The notes under the pieces are model-generated. The model did no database searches. It was not told the origin of the DNA and saw only the letters and a program-made list of their open reading frames with translations. A stretch of 64,000 bases of DNA from Acididesulfobacillus acetoxydans (lineage in GTDB: Bacteria; Bacillota; Desulfitobacteriia; Desulfitobacteriales; Desulfitobacteriaceae), in contig NZ_LR746496.1 in assembly GCF_902729405.1 (NCBI RefSeq), positions 3,968,001 through 4,032,000 of the forward strand, written 5' to 3'. Both the position numbers and the translations under genes were made by a program. Of the stretch, positions 1-9,540 are shown piece by piece (positions within the stretch are counted from its first letter, which is position 1; every line of letters begins with the position of its first letter).

Positions 1-90
1 TTATTTATATTCGACAAGATTCTTGCCATTCCTTCTCTTCGAGCAACAACTTTGGCAAAAATCAAGGCCACCATTCCCCAACACAACGAT

Positions 91-423
91 TTACTCCCCG
101 ACCTTCCCCGACCCGGATACCGTCTCAATAAACACCTCCATAACCCCGCCGCAAACCATCCCATCTGCCTCCGCTAGCTCGTGCGTCAGCTCGACCCGGG
201 CAGTTCGCGGCTGCCGTGTTCTTAGAACTTCCCAGGCCGTACGCCTGGCCTCCGCCTCCCCGCAGCCGCCCCCGATCGTCCCGACCGACCGCCCGTCCCT
301 GTAAAAGAGGACCTGGGCTCCCGCCTTGCGCGGAGTGGAACCGCGGGTCGAAATCACCGTGACCAAGGCCGCCTCCTCGCCCGCTGTTAAATCGAGAATG
401 GCCCGCGTTACCTTATGGTCCAC
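91..423 (-). CDS. XdhC/CoxI-family maturation protein, N-terminal domain (split gene, part 2)
   Basis: About 110 residues matching the XdhC/CoxI N-terminal domain, seen in the stretch VISTRGSTPRKAGAQ followed by GTIGGGCGEAEARR and a C-terminal MVCGGVMEVF. In the family this domain helps insert or sulfurate the molybdenum cofactor of xanthine-dehydrogenase-type enzymes. Here it is a gene of its own, lying after the gene for the Rossmann half and overlapping it by about 11 bp, so the two are probably translationally coupled. An upstream in-frame GTG exists at 432, but the GTG at 423 has AGGGGG eight bases before it and is preferred. The gene is last in the visible operon; the operon may continue past the left edge of the window. 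Confidence 0.85.
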   Translation of the reverse strand: MDHKVTRAILDLTAGEEAALVTVISTRGSTPRKAGAQVLFYRDGRSVGTIGGGCGEAEARRTAWEVLRTRQPRTARVELTHELAEADGMVCGGVMEVFIETVSGSGKVGE

Positions 424-1201
424 CCTGCACACCCCCTGACTGAGCTTTTAGCCCGCTGCTCCGGCCGTAGTATTTGACCATGACGATTTCCGCCACAATG
501 CTAACCGCTATTTCTTCGGGAGTTTGTGCCCCTATATCCAAACCGATAGGAGCCTGCACGCTGTCCAGCAGGGCGGGGGAAATGCCCTCCGCTCTCAGTT
601 CATCGAGCACGGCTTTGACTTTGCGGCGGCTCCCGATCATTCCGGTGTAAGCCGGCTGTTCCTCACTCTCGAGGACTTTGGCCAGGCAGTCCTTGTCATG
701 ACGATGCCCGCGGGTCACAATGACCGCAAAAGTGCTGCCGTCGGGAGCGTACTCTTCAATGGCCTTGCCAAACTCGTCACAAATAACCCTATCCGCTGCG
801 GGGAACCGGGTCGTCGAAGCAAAGGCCGGCCGGTCATCGACCACCGTAACTTCAAAGCCGATCATCTTCCCCATTTGTACGAGAGGCAGCGCAATATGCC
901 CCCCGCCCAAAATGAGCAGGCGCTGGGCCGGAAGGAGCGGATCCAGAAAAATCCCCAGCGGCTCCCCCGCTACTTCCCGCCGGTAAAGCCGGGGGATTCT
1001 CAACCGTAAGACCTCCCGGACCTCTTCGGCCAAATCGGGAAATTCCGGCCAAGCCTGTCCGCCGGCAATCCTTTGCCCGTCTCCGTCAAAAATGAAGCGG
1101 CTGCCGGCGGGATACCGGACGGTGCCCTGGACGATGACAGCCGCCACACCTAATCTCTTCTCTTCGAGATAACGGAGCAGAGTGGAATAATACGCAGTCA
1201 T
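413..1201 (-). CDS. XdhC/CoxI-family maturation protein, Rossmann domain (split gene, part 1)
   Basis: 262 residues. The middle carries a nucleotide-binding fold (RLLILGGGHIALPLVQ, then VTVVDDRPAF), followed by VIVTRGHRHD and TGMIGSRRKV and the family end motif IGLDIGAQTPEEIAVSIVAEI. This is the C-terminal half of XdhC proteins, which act as chaperones for molybdenum hydroxylases. The N-terminal half is encoded separately just downstream. It sits 171 bp after the fused xanthine dehydrogenase gene, which it presumably matures. The last residues (GRSSGLKAQSGGVQGGP) are low-complexity and lie over the start of the next gene. The family call is firm; the client enzyme is inferred from position. 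Confidence 0.88.
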   Translation of the reverse strand: MTAYYSTLLRYLEEKRLGVAAVIVQGTVRYPAGSRFIFDGDGQRIAGGQAWPEFPDLAEEVREVLRLRIPRLYRREVAGEPLGIFLDPLLPAQRLLILGGGHIALPLVQMGKMIGFEVTVVDDRPAFASTTRFPAADRVICDEFGKAIEEYAPDGSTFAVIVTRGHRHDKDCLAKVLESEEQPAYTGMIGSRRKVKAVLDELRAEGISPALLDSVQAPIGLDIGAQTPEEIAVSIVAEIVMVKYYGRSSGLKAQSGGVQGGP

Positions 1202-1336
1202 GAACTCCTCTCCTGTCCGGAAAACTTAATTGAAAAAACGACGGAACTTCCAGAACGGAATCTGTCCATAGTTTTGCCTCTTGTCGCACAAAACCAGACC
1301 CATGCGCATGAAATGCTGCACTTAAAACCCTTACTT

Positions 1337-1478
1337 CCGGCCTCTGACTTCTGACCTCTGCTCCGGCCTCCGTCATTTTCCCCTCGTTCTGACTTCCGGC
1401 CTCTGACTTCTGACCTCTGTTCCGGCCTCCGTCATTTTCCCCTCGTTCTGACCTCCGGCCTCTGACTTCTGACCTCTG
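1337..1478. repeat. 59-bp minisatellite overlapping the 3' end of the xanthine dehydrogenase gene
   Basis: Two full 59-bp units (1337-1395, 1396-1454) and a partial third, each built from CCGGCCTCTGACTTCTGACC followed by CTCCGGCCTCCGTCATTTTC. The stop codon of the 882-residue gene lies in the first unit, so its last residues are repeat-derived. The same core (CCTCTGACTTCTGACC and variants) returns at 4171-4362 and once near 5864. Confidence 0.9.
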
Positions 1479-4021
1479 CTATACGGTGTACCCGTCAAAG
1501 GCAGACTGGTTCTGAATTTGCCGTCCAAGCGGCGATAAGCACAAGCCACCGCCGGAGCCACCGGAATAGAGGCGATCTCCCCGACCCCTTTCGCCCCGTA
1601 AGCCAAAGGAGACGGATTCTTCTCGATGATCAGTACTTCTGTCTCCGGCATGTCCGTGGATCTGAACAACCCCAACGTGGCAAATTTGGCCGTCGGAACC
1701 CCTTGGCGCAAAGGAAACTCCTCCCGCAGAGCAAAACCTAACCCCATGGCAATACCGCCTTCCACCTGCCCTTCCACCGCTTTGGGATTGATGGCCCGGC
1801 CCACATCATGCGCGGCGATCACTTTGACCACGCGTCCCGTCTCGTCCAAAATCACGACATCGGTCGCATAGCTATAAGCGACATGATTCACGGGATGGGG
1901 TTTATCCGCATTCAGAACATCCGTAATCCCCGAATATTCCCCTTCATAAACGGCGCCCTCCAACTCCGCCAGAGACTTGTGGTTCATATCCTGCTGCAAT
2001 TTGAGGGCTGCTTGGCGGGTCGCCTCCCCAGTGAACAGGGTCTGACGCGAGGCGGTTGTCGTCCCGGCATTCGGGGTGAGGAACGTGTCCGGGGGGGTGA
2101 CCTCTATCAGCCCCGGCGCCAGACCGGTCGCTTCGCTGATGATCTGGGTCACAATGGTGGCCAGGCCTTGACCGATACAGGCCGCACTCGTATAGGCGAA
2201 GACCCGGCCCTGTGCCACTTTAAGTTTAATCCGGCCAACGTCCGGCAGTCCGACGCCAATCCCGGTATTTTTGAGGGCACAGGCGATTCCGGCATAAGGG
2301 CTGGATTCATACGCTTCCCGGACCGCCAAGAGGGTCTCTTTAATGGCGGTGCCCTCGTCGCAAATCTGACCCGTCGGATTCTCCTTGCCCGCTTCCAGAG
2401 CATTGCGCCAGCGCATCTCCCAAGCTGAGATGCCAACTTTCTCCGCCAGCAGATCCATATTGCCCTCACAAGCGAAAGCCGATTGCGGCACCCCGAAGCC
2501 ACGGAAAGCCCCCGCCGGGGGGTTATTCGTGTAGACACAGTACCCGGTAATGTCCACATTGGCTATTTCGTAAGGCCCGCCGATATGGGTACAGGCGCGC
2601 TGCAGAACCGCCGTGCCCAGCGAAGCGTAAGCCCCGGTATCGGCCGTGATCCGGGCGACCAGTGCCGTAAGTTTTCCCTCTGCGTCACACCCCGTCGTCA
2701 AGTCCAACTCCATCGGATGCCGCTTGGGATGAACCATCATGCTTTCCTGACGGCTTAGGGTCAGTTTCACCGGTTTACCGGTCTTCAGGGCCAACAAAGC
2801 CGCATGATGCTGTACGCTCAGATCTTCTTTCCCACCGAAGCCCCCTCCCACAAATTTACTGACAATGCGCACTTTTTCAGGAGGAAGGGCCAGGATCGAA
2901 CAAATGCCGTGCAGATCATCATAAACCCCTTGGTCGGCCACGTACACCGTGACTCCGCCGTCATGATCCGGCTCCGCCAGGGCACTCTCCGGCTCCATGA
3001 AAGCATGCTCCGTCGGCGGTGTCGAATAATGCTGGGTGACCACATAAGCCGAATGTGACAAAGCCTCCTGCGCGTTTCCCCGTTCCACTCGCGTGGTGCT
3101 CAACAGGTTGCCCTTCGGGTGGATTTGGGCCGCCCCTTCCCTCAATGCTTCCGCCGGGCTGAGCACAGGTTCCAGTTCATCATATTCGAACTTAATCAGC
3201 TTTAGAGCCTCCCGGGCTGCCTTTTTCGAACGGGCTGCCACCAGAGCCAAAGCATCACCGACGTAGCGGGTTTCTTCTCCCACTGCGACCAAAGTCGGCC
3301 AGTCGTGAATAATATGCCCGTGGTAACGCTCACCTGGAATGTCATCGGCCGTCAAAACCGCTTCCACTCCCGGAAAGGCCCTGGCCGCCTCCGTAACCAG
3401 CGTCTTCAGCAGAACCCTGGGGGCCGGTGAACGCAGTACAGCCCCGAAAAGCATCCCCTCCCGGTACATATCGTCGACATATTCCGCCTCGCCCAAGGTT
3501 TTCGCCCGAGCATCGACCCGATGAAAGTTGGCGCCGATCCCGCTTTTAACAGGAGCCGTCCCGAAAGCTGACTCTCCGCGCAGGGCCTTGCCGGCCAGGA
3601 GAATTCCCTGCTCTATTTTGACATATCCGGTGCAGCGGCACAAATTCGCCCGTATCCCGTCTTTAATGTCTTGCGGCGAAGGGTCCGGGTTCCTGTCTAA
3701 AAGGGCCTTGGCACTCATCACCATCCCCGGAGTACAAAAGCCGCACTGAACCGCCCCGACTTCCGCAAAGGCCCAGCTGAAGACTTCTTTCTCTTTCTCG
3801 GACAATCCGTCCGTCGTCATCAGCTCTTTCCCCTCAACCTTGCCTGTCGTCAGGCGGCAGGCCCGCATGGGCTTTCCGTCAACCAGAATCGTGCAGGCGC
3901 CGCATACCCCTTCGCCACAGCCGTTCTTGAGCGAAGTCAAATGCAAATGATCCCGCAAAAACTCCATCAGATTCATGTCTTCATCTGTGGCATAGCTCTT
4001 ACCGTTTACACTGATGTTCAT
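1373..4021 (-). CDS. Fused [2Fe-2S]/molybdopterin xanthine dehydrogenase (XdhD-like)
   Basis: 882 residues. Residues 1-150 are a two-cluster [2Fe-2S] domain: a plant-ferredoxin-like part with CGEGVCGACT and a second part with CGFCTPGMV and CRCTGY. The rest is a molybdenum-cofactor-binding subunit (GGGFGGKED, GAFRGFGVPQ, GVGEIASIP; the Glu of GVGE is the family catalytic base). There is no FAD domain, so electrons must leave to a partner, possibly the YgfK-type flavoprotein. The architecture matches E. coli XdhD and clostridial selenium-dependent hydroxylases. In the pathway it would hydroxylate or reduce purines. The natural end is probably near LPLTGTPYS; about 34 further residues are translated from the 59-bp repeats. 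Gene order after hyuA and before xdhC agrees with the function. Confidence 0.92.
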   Translation of the reverse strand: MNISVNGKSYATDEDMNLMEFLRDHLHLTSLKNGCGEGVCGACTILVDGKPMRACRLTTGKVEGKELMTTDGLSEKEKEVFSWAFAEVGAVQCGFCTPGMVMSAKALLDRNPDPSPQDIKDGIRANLCRCTGYVKIEQGILLAGKALRGESAFGTAPVKSGIGANFHRVDARAKTLGEAEYVDDMYREGMLFGAVLRSPAPRVLLKTLVTEAARAFPGVEAVLTADDIPGERYHGHIIHDWPTLVAVGEETRYVGDALALVAARSKKAAREALKLIKFEYDELEPVLSPAEALREGAAQIHPKGNLLSTTRVERGNAQEALSHSAYVVTQHYSTPPTEHAFMEPESALAEPDHDGGVTVYVADQGVYDDLHGICSILALPPEKVRIVSKFVGGGFGGKEDLSVQHHAALLALKTGKPVKLTLSRQESMMVHPKRHPMELDLTTGCDAEGKLTALVARITADTGAYASLGTAVLQRACTHIGGPYEIANVDITGYCVYTNNPPAGAFRGFGVPQSAFACEGNMDLLAEKVGISAWEMRWRNALEAGKENPTGQICDEGTAIKETLLAVREAYESSPYAGIACALKNTGIGVGLPDVGRIKLKVAQGRVFAYTSAACIGQGLATIVTQIISEATGLAPGLIEVTPPDTFLTPNAGTTTASRQTLFTGEATRQAALKLQQDMNHKSLAELEGAVYEGEYSGITDVLNADKPHPVNHVAYSYATDVVILDETGRVVKVIAAHDVGRAINPKAVEGQVEGGIAMGLGFALREEFPLRQGVPTAKFATLGLFRSTDMPETEVLIIEKNPSPLAYGAKGVGEIASIPVAPAVACAYRRLDGKFRTSLPLTGTPYSRGQKSEAGGQNEGKMTEAGTEVRSQRPEVRTRGK

Positions 4022-4170
4022 GATCGTCGGGCCTGCGTACTTCTGACCTTGGCCAGGAGGGGCGCGGCCCTTCTGCCTCCTTTCTCTGTCTGTGACTTAT
4101 GCTATCTGACGTGAGCGCATCCTTCGCCATTCACGCGGCAGATGTTCGCACCCCTATTGCCTGTCTCCCC

Positions 4171-4362
4171 CGTTCTCCTTCCGACCTCTGACCTCTGATT
4201 TGACCTCAGGCTCTCTTATTTTCCCTAGTTCCGACCTCCGACCTCCGACTTGGCCTCAGGCTCTCTTATTTCTCCTCGTTCCGACCTCTGACCTCCCACT
4301 TCTGTTTTGACCTCAGGCTCTCTTATTCCCCCCCGTTCCGACCTCTGACCTCCGACTTCTGA
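4171..4362. repeat. Degenerate minisatellite between the dehydrogenase gene and hyuA
   Basis: Three to four imperfect units of about 55-62 bp built from TTCCGACCTCTGACCTC, GACTTCTG and GACCTCAGGCTCTCTTATT. The right end runs into the 3' end of hyuA and supplies its last ~15 residues (RSRRSEVGTGGNKRA). It fills most of the 291-bp gap to the next gene. Confidence 0.85.
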
Positions 4363-5722
4363 ATACGTAGCCCCCGGACGGCCGGACGTCGAGCAGCCTC
4401 CCCTCTTGTACAACCAAGCGGCCGCGCAAAAAAACATATTCGGCTTTTCCCTCTATCTTAAACCCCTCAAAAGGAGAGTAATCCACCTGCTGATGCAGAG
4501 TTCCGGCGCTAAGCGCCGTGGAACCCTCCGGGTTCCAGACCACTACGTCCGCGTCACTGCCGACGGCCAGCGTCCCTTTGCGCGGATAAAGACCGAACAG
4601 TTTAGCCGGATTGGCAGCGGTCAGAGCGGCAAAGTCACTGAGACCCATCCTGCCGCTTTTGACGCCATAAGTGTAGAGAAGCCCTAACCGCGTTTCCACA
4701 CCCGGCATTCCGTTGGGGATCCGGCTGAAATCCTCCCGGCCCAGCTCCTTTTGTCCCCGGAAATTGAAGGCACAGTGATCCGTCGCCAGCGTGTCGATCA
4801 CTTTGGCCTCCAGGCCTTGCCAAAGTGCCTCCTGATGGCCCGCGGGCCGCAGAGGAGGAGAAATGACATATTTCGCCCCCTCAAAGCCCTCTGCCCCATA
4901 GCGGCTGTCATCCAGAAGAAGGTACTGCGGACAAGTCTCGGCGTAAACCTTAAGGCCGCGCAATTTCGCCTTGACAATCTCCGCCAGCGCATCCCGGGTA
5001 CTGACATGCACGATATACAGAGGTGCTCCCACAGCCTCCGCCAAGGCAATAGCCCGGGACACCGCTTCTTTCTCCGCCGCGACCGGCCGGGTCAACGGGT
5101 GAAAGCGGGGTGAGCGTTCTCCCCGGCGCAGGGCCTCCCGGGTCAAGTCGAAAACCAGATCTCCGTTCTCGCAATGTAAACAGAGCAGGGAGCCATTCTC
5201 TTTTGTTTTGCGAAACGCTTGCAAAAGTACCGTGTCATCTACTTGCAAAGTGTTCTTATAAGCCATATAGAACTTAAAGGAAGTAATCCCATCCTCCCGG
5301 GCGAGCAGGTCCATCTCTTCCGCCACAGATTCACTCCAATCCGTGACCGCCATATGAAAACCATAATCGGTGAACGCTTTCCCCCGCGCTTTGGCTTGCC
5401 AGTTTCTCAGCGCCTGGGCCAGGGACTCACCGTGAAACTGAGTCGCGAAATCAAGCACGGTCGTGGTTCCCCCCAAGAGGGCCGCCCGTGTACCTGTGAA
5501 AAAATCATCTGACGTGAAAATCTCGCCGGCCGGAAGATCAAAATGGGTGTGCGGGTCGACCCCGCCGGGAAAAAGATAACAGCCGTCAACCCCGTAGACC
5601 GTATCATCCGTTCTTGTCAAACCCAAACCTAAAGAAGAGACCTTTTCTCCTTCTATTCTTAAGTCGGCCCGGAACACATCCCCGGCCGTAACAATCGTTC
5701 CGCCTTGCAAAACAATGCCCAT
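4313..5722 (-). CDS. hyuA: Dihydropyrimidinase/hydantoinase-type cyclic amidohydrolase
   Basis: 469 residues of the amidohydrolase superfamily. Visible metal-site motifs are GGVDPHTHFDLP near residue 55, the carboxylated-lysine segment TSFKFYMAYK, IVHVSTRDA, YAETCPQYL and LATDHCAFNF. The family opens cyclic ureides such as hydantoins and dihydropyrimidines. In this cluster it would open a ring intermediate of purine breakdown in the cytoplasm, as proposed for HyuA in the homologous E. coli cluster. It follows arcC by 167 bp. The last ~15 residues come from the adjoining minisatellite, so the true functional end is near LLDVRPSGGYVF. The exact substrate cannot be told from sequence. Confidence 0.93.
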   Translation of the reverse strand: MGIVLQGGTIVTAGDVFRADLRIEGEKVSSLGLGLTRTDDTVYGVDGCYLFPGGVDPHTHFDLPAGEIFTSDDFFTGTRAALLGGTTTVLDFATQFHGESLAQALRNWQAKARGKAFTDYGFHMAVTDWSESVAEEMDLLAREDGITSFKFYMAYKNTLQVDDTVLLQAFRKTKENGSLLCLHCENGDLVFDLTREALRRGERSPRFHPLTRPVAAEKEAVSRAIALAEAVGAPLYIVHVSTRDALAEIVKAKLRGLKVYAETCPQYLLLDDSRYGAEGFEGAKYVISPPLRPAGHQEALWQGLEAKVIDTLATDHCAFNFRGQKELGREDFSRIPNGMPGVETRLGLLYTYGVKSGRMGLSDFAALTAANPAKLFGLYPRKGTLAVGSDADVVVWNPEGSTALSAGTLHQQVDYSPFEGFKIEGKAEYVFLRGRLVVQEGRLLDVRPSGGYVFRSRRSEVGTGGNKRA

Positions 5723-5889
5723 GTCTCTCCCTCTCCTTCGCCCCTTTTCCCTGCGTCACCGGCAAGCCGCTGCCGGCACCCTTAACGCCGGGCAATTTCC
5801 CCTTTTGCCTGTGAGGCCACCGGCTGCTGACTACCGGATATCCGAGACTTCCGTCACCCGCCTCCCCTCTTCCGACCTCCGACTTCTCT

Positions 5890-6843
5890 TTAGGTATCCG
5901 GATAAATGTGGGTGCCCGTCTTGCCCTCCACAGCCTCAGCCAGCGACTCGGGGTTGGTAATGATCGCTTCTTTCCCACCCTGCTCCAAAAAGCGCAGAGC
6001 CGCTTCCACTTTCGGCAGCATGCTCCCCGGCGCAAAATGATGCTCTCCGATATACCGCCTCATCTCGGCGGCGCTCACCCGGTCCAAAGCTTTCTGCTCC
6101 GGCTTGCCAAAGTTCAGGTAGACCATGGGCACCCCCGTAGAAATTACCAAGAGGTCCGCCCGGATCTTGACAGCCAGGAGGCTGGAGGCGAAATCCTTGT
6201 CGATCACGGCATCGACCCCGCCGAGCCGGCCGTCAGACCCTTTGACGACCGGAATCCCGCCGCCGCCGGCGCAGATGACACAATAGCCGTCGCGCGCCAA
6301 GCGATCCACAATGCCAAGTTCAATGATCTCCAACGGATAGGGGGAAGGGACCACCCTCCGGTAGCCCCGACCGGCGTCATTTATCAGCGTCCAATCCGGA
6401 TGCTCCACCCGGATCCTCTCCGCCTGCTCCTCGTTGTAAAACGTTCCAATCGGCTTACTGGGCTTGGTGAAAGCCGGATCGTCTCCCGCCACCAAAACCT
6501 GAGTCACCACGGTGGCCGCCCGCAAATCAAAGCCGCGCTGCGCAAATTCGTTGTCCATAGCCTGCTGAATCTGGTAACCGATGGCTCCCTGGGTGTCGGC
6601 GTCACAACTGACCAGGGGCACCCTGTGCAACCCTCCCATCTCATAGGCAATCTCAGCCCGGCGCAGAATAAATCCCACCTGTGGCCCGTTCCCGTGCGTG
6701 ATCACGGGATTATAACCGCGTTCGACCAATTCCGCGATGTGTTTGGCCGTTTCGCAGACGGCCTCATACTGATCCGAGACTTCCATGTGGGACTTGTCGC
6801 GGATGAGTGAGTTTCCCCCAATGGCAATAACAGCTAATTTCAC
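5890..6843 (-). CDS. arcC: Carbamate kinase
   Basis: 317 residues of the amino-acid kinase family: AIGGNSLI at the N terminus, THGNGPQVG, VVTQVLV, and AGGGGIPVV followed by DKDFASSLLA. It makes ATP from carbamoyl phosphate and ADP. It begins 2 bp after ygeW, so the pair is surely co-translated, and the carbamoyl phosphate released by the YgeW step would be its substrate. The stop codon lies immediately before another copy of the CCGACCTCCGACTTCT repeat core. Normal length; no missing motif. Confidence 0.96.
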   Translation of the reverse strand: MKLAVIAIGGNSLIRDKSHMEVSDQYEAVCETAKHIAELVERGYNPVITHGNGPQVGFILRRAEIAYEMGGLHRVPLVSCDADTQGAIGYQIQQAMDNEFAQRGFDLRAATVVTQVLVAGDDPAFTKPSKPIGTFYNEEQAERIRVEHPDWTLINDAGRGYRRVVPSPYPLEIIELGIVDRLARDGYCVICAGGGGIPVVKGSDGRLGGVDAVIDKDFASSLLAVKIRADLLVISTGVPMVYLNFGKPEQKALDRVSAAEMRRYIGEHHFAPGSMLPKVEAALRFLEQGGKEAIITNPESLAEAVEGKTGTHIYPDT

Positions 6844-6845
6844 GT

Positions 6846-7853
6846 TTATCTTCCACCCATCAATAACGTCATTACCGCTTTGGCAGTATGGATACGGTTC
6901 TCGGCTTCATCGTAGACAATCGAGTGCGGCCCGTCAATGACGGAATCCTCAACCTCGTTATTACGGTCAGCCGGCAGCGCGTGCATGTAGACCACGTCTT
7001 TGTCGGCCAAAGCCATCTTCGCTTCCGTGCATTTCCAACCTTTTTGGGCTTTCAGCTTGTCGTCGATCACCGCCGTGGCTCCGACCGGGGCCGCGCCTGT
7101 TTGGTCGGTCACCCAGCTGCCCCAGTTCTTGGGAATCACGATGTTGGCCCCCCGGTAGGCTTCTTCCTCATTATCCGTGACGGTCACACTCCCGCCGAAC
7201 TTGGCCGCGTTGGCTTCGGCTTGCTCAATCACCCAGTCCGGCAGCTCCCAGCCTTTCGGGTGGGCCAGAACGACATCCATGCCATAGCGGGGGAAGAGGA
7301 GAATCTGCGATACCGGCACGGAAATCGGCTTCTTATGGCTTTCGGCGTAAGCCCAGATGATAGACACCTTTACCCGTTTGAGATCTTTGCCGATTTTCTC
7401 CTGCATCGTCATCAGATCAGCCAAAGCCTGGAACGGGTGGTAGAGATCGCATTGCAGGTTCATGACCGGAGCGGTGGACCACTTCGCCATCTCGTTCAGG
7501 TATTTATTGCCGTAGCCCCAATTGCAATAGCGACAGGCTATCGCATGGCCGAAGCGCGACAGGATGATGGCCGTGTCTTTGGCGCTCTCTCCGTGCGAAA
7601 CCTGCATACTGCTGCTGTCCAAAAACCCGGCGTGCCCGCCCAGCTGGGCCAGGCCCGCTTCCATCGAATTGCGGGTACGAGTCGATTGTTCGAAGAACAT
7701 AAGAAACATGGTCTTGTTGACCAGATAAGGGGTCGGTTCCCCCATGGCAAACTTCTTCTTTAAGTCGAAGGACACTTCCAGCATGGTGTCAACTTCCTCT
7801 TTGCTGAAATCCTCCAGATTGATAAAATGCCTGCCGTGAAAAATCGTCTGCAT
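6846..7853 (-). CDS. ygeW: Knotted carbamoyltransferase, YgeW family
   Basis: 335 residues of the aspartate/ornithine transcarbamylase superfamily. The carbamoyl-phosphate motif FEQSTRTRNSMEAG is intact, and HPFQALADLMT is present. The usual HCLP motif reads HALP, a YgeW-type variant. YgeW is an orphan transcarbamylase; in the purine cluster it is thought to run in the phosphorolytic direction, releasing carbamoyl phosphate from a ureido intermediate for ArcC. It lies 27 bp after ygeY and 2 bp before arcC. The family assignment is strong; the reaction is inferred from context. Confidence 0.93.
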   Translation of the reverse strand: MQTIFHGRHFINLEDFSKEEVDTMLEVSFDLKKKFAMGEPTPYLVNKTMFLMFFEQSTRTRNSMEAGLAQLGGHAGFLDSSSMQVSHGESAKDTAIILSRFGHAIACRYCNWGYGNKYLNEMAKWSTAPVMNLQCDLYHPFQALADLMTMQEKIGKDLKRVKVSIIWAYAESHKKPISVPVSQILLFPRYGMDVVLAHPKGWELPDWVIEQAEANAAKFGGSVTVTDNEEEAYRGANIVIPKNWGSWVTDQTGAAPVGATAVIDDKLKAQKGWKCTEAKMALADKDVVYMHALPADRNNEVEDSVIDGPHSIVYDEAENRIHTAKAVMTLLMGGR

Positions 7854-7880
7854 TTTTTGTCCTCCTTCGTTTTTTTCAAA

Positions 7881-9131
7881 TCAATCCACCCGCAGCAGGT
7901 TTTCCGTACTTTCCGGCATTGCGGCCGCATACTTTTGCACAAAAAGTTGGGGAATGACGGCATACATAGCCGCCGCGTTCACAAGCTCCTTCTTCCAGGT
8001 CCTTTCATTGGGAGCATGGGCTTGATCCTCATGTCCGGGGCCGAAGCCGATACAAGGAATCCCGTAGCGCCCCATAATGGAAACTCCGTTGGTGGAAAAG
8101 GTCCATTTGTCCAGAACCGCCGGCTCATGGAAGAGTGAATTGTAAGCTTCCTGCACCATATGGCAGACCGGGTGTTCCTCTTCAATCAGCCAAGTCGGAA
8201 AATAGGCCTCCGTCGGGTATACCAGCCCCGTATAAGCCGGCCGTTCATAGCCATACAGGGAAACTTCCGCCTGGGCCGCTTTCACCGAGGGGAGGTTACG
8301 GATTTGTTGAAGAGCGAACTCCGCCGTTTCTCCTGCCGTCAAGCGCCTGTCAATGGAAATCCGGCAACTGTCGGCCACGGCACAGCGTGAGGGAGAAGTA
8401 AAAAAGATCTCGGACACGGTCAAACTGCCTTTGCCCAGAAAAGGATGGTCAAGCAGATTTTCATGCAGAGCGCGCAGCTCCGTCAGGATCGGGGCCATCT
8501 TAAAGATCGCGTTCTCCCCGCGTTCGGGAGCCGAGCCGTGACAGCTGATACCCTTGGTCAGCACTTTTATCTCCATCCGGCCCCGGTGTCCCCGGTAAAT
8601 CTTCCCGTCCGTCGGTTCCGTAATCACGACGAATTCGGGTTTAAGCCGATCTTCGTTCACAATGTACTGCCAGCACAAGCCGTCGCAGTCTTCCTCCTGA
8701 ACGGATCCCACCACAACCAGGGTGTAATCGTCTTCCAAGCCGAGTTCTTTAATGATCTTGCCGGCGTAGACCATGGAAGCCATACCGCCCTCTTGGTCAC
8801 TGCCTCCCCGTCCGATGATGATCTCGTCATCTTCATACCCTTGGTGTGGATCGTACTTCCACAAGTCAGGATCCCCCACACCGACCGTATCAATATGGGC
8901 GTCCATCGCGATCAAGTGGGACCCATGGCCGATATAGCCCAGAACGTTACCCATGGGATCGATCGTAACCCGATCAAAACCCACTTTCTCCATCTCGGCT
9001 TTGATCCGCTGAACCACCCGCCCTTCCTGACAGCTCTCGCTGGGAATGGCAATCATATCGCGCAAAAAGCGGCTGATATCCGGTTCATACTTTTTGGCCA
9101 GCGCTAAGACCTGAGCATAATCCATCTTCAA
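7881..9131 (-). CDS. ygeY: M20-family metallohydrolase, YgeY family
   Basis: 416 residues. Zinc-peptidase motifs of the M20 fold are visible: [10 protein letters not shown], then [23 protein letters not shown] with the catalytic Glu pair, and a C-terminal [15 protein letters not shown]. YgeY proteins are amidohydrolases of the purine cluster, likely acting on a linear carbamoyl or amide intermediate, in the cytoplasm. First gene of the ygeY-ygeW-arcC-hyuA-xdh-xdhC operon. A sigma-54 promoter lies about 50 bp upstream. ATG 9131 is preceded by a purine-rich stretch (GGGAGTTTAGG). Confidence 0.93.
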   Translation of the reverse strand: MKMDYAQVLALAKKYEPDISRFLRDMIAIPSESCQEGRVVQRIKAEMEKVGFDRVTIDPMGNVLGYIGHGSHLIAMDAHIDTVGVGDPDLWKYDPHQGYEDDEIIIGRGGSDQEGGMASMVYAGKIIKELGLEDDYTLVVVGSVQEEDCDGLCWQYIVNEDRLKPEFVVITEPTDGKIYRGHRGRMEIKVLTKGISCHGSAPERGENAIFKMAPILTELRALHENLLDHPFLGKGSLTVSEIFFTSPSRCAVADSCRISIDRRLTAGETAEFALQQIRNLPSVKAAQAEVSLYGYERPAYTGLVYPTEAYFPTWLIEEEHPVCHMVQEAYNSLFHEPAVLDKWTFSTNGVSIMGRYGIPCIGFGPGHEDQAHAPNERTWKKELVNAAAMYAVIPQLFVQKYAAAMPESTENLLRVD

Positions 9132-9180
9132 TCCTAAACTCCCTTCGTCCTTTGCTTAAAAATTCGATCACTGATTTCCC

Positions 9181-9197
9181 ATGCAAGAAAGGGGCCA
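9181..9197 (-). promoter_or_regulatory. Sigma-54 (-24/-12) promoter of the ygeY operon
   Basis: On the minus strand the bases read TGGCCC-CTTTC-TTGCAT, matching the TGGCAC-N5-TTGCW consensus with GG and GC exactly 10 bp apart. A start of transcription near 9171 gives a leader of about 40 nt before ygeY. The palindromic sites at 9425-9497 lie 230-310 bp upstream, a usual distance for an enhancer-binding activator. Confidence 0.85.
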
Positions 9198-9424
9198 AAC
9201 CGCGAGTTGAAACTCCGAAAGCAGCCGGCAAAGAACACTCGGCCGGCACCAAGCGCCCGGGCGCAAGCGACTGAGACAAGTTTTCCCGCCCCGCGGCAGA
9301 CGGTTCCCAGCCAAGAGGAAGGCCGATCCGTCCCCGAAGACGAGCGGGTCACACCATTAGGGCGACAGCACCCTCAGTGGGTGACAGCACCCTTTGACCC
9401 GAGGAAGCCAAAGCCCGGATACCT

Positions 9425-9497
9425 GTCTCAGTATAAGACCTCCGGCTGTCTCAGAATGAGACCCGAGGCTTGACCGCTGTCCGTCTCAGGCTGAGAC
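9425..9497. promoter_or_regulatory. Three tandem 15-bp palindromes, probable activator (UAS) sites
   Basis: GTCTCAGTATAAGAC (9425-9439), GTCTCAGAATGAGAC (9448-9462) and GTCTCAGGCTGAGAC (9483-9497) share GTCTCA-N3-TGAGAC. Centres are 23 and 35 bp apart. They sit between the gene of the sigma-54 activator and the sigma-54 promoter of ygeY. Similar sites stand upstream of the other sigma-54 promoters here (12893, 28971, weak at 27208). The rest of the 9132-9598 gap shows no gene. Confidence 0.8.
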
Positions 9498-9540
9498 TTC
9501 AGGCTTTATTTGATACCTGCCTGCTCACACATTTGGCACC

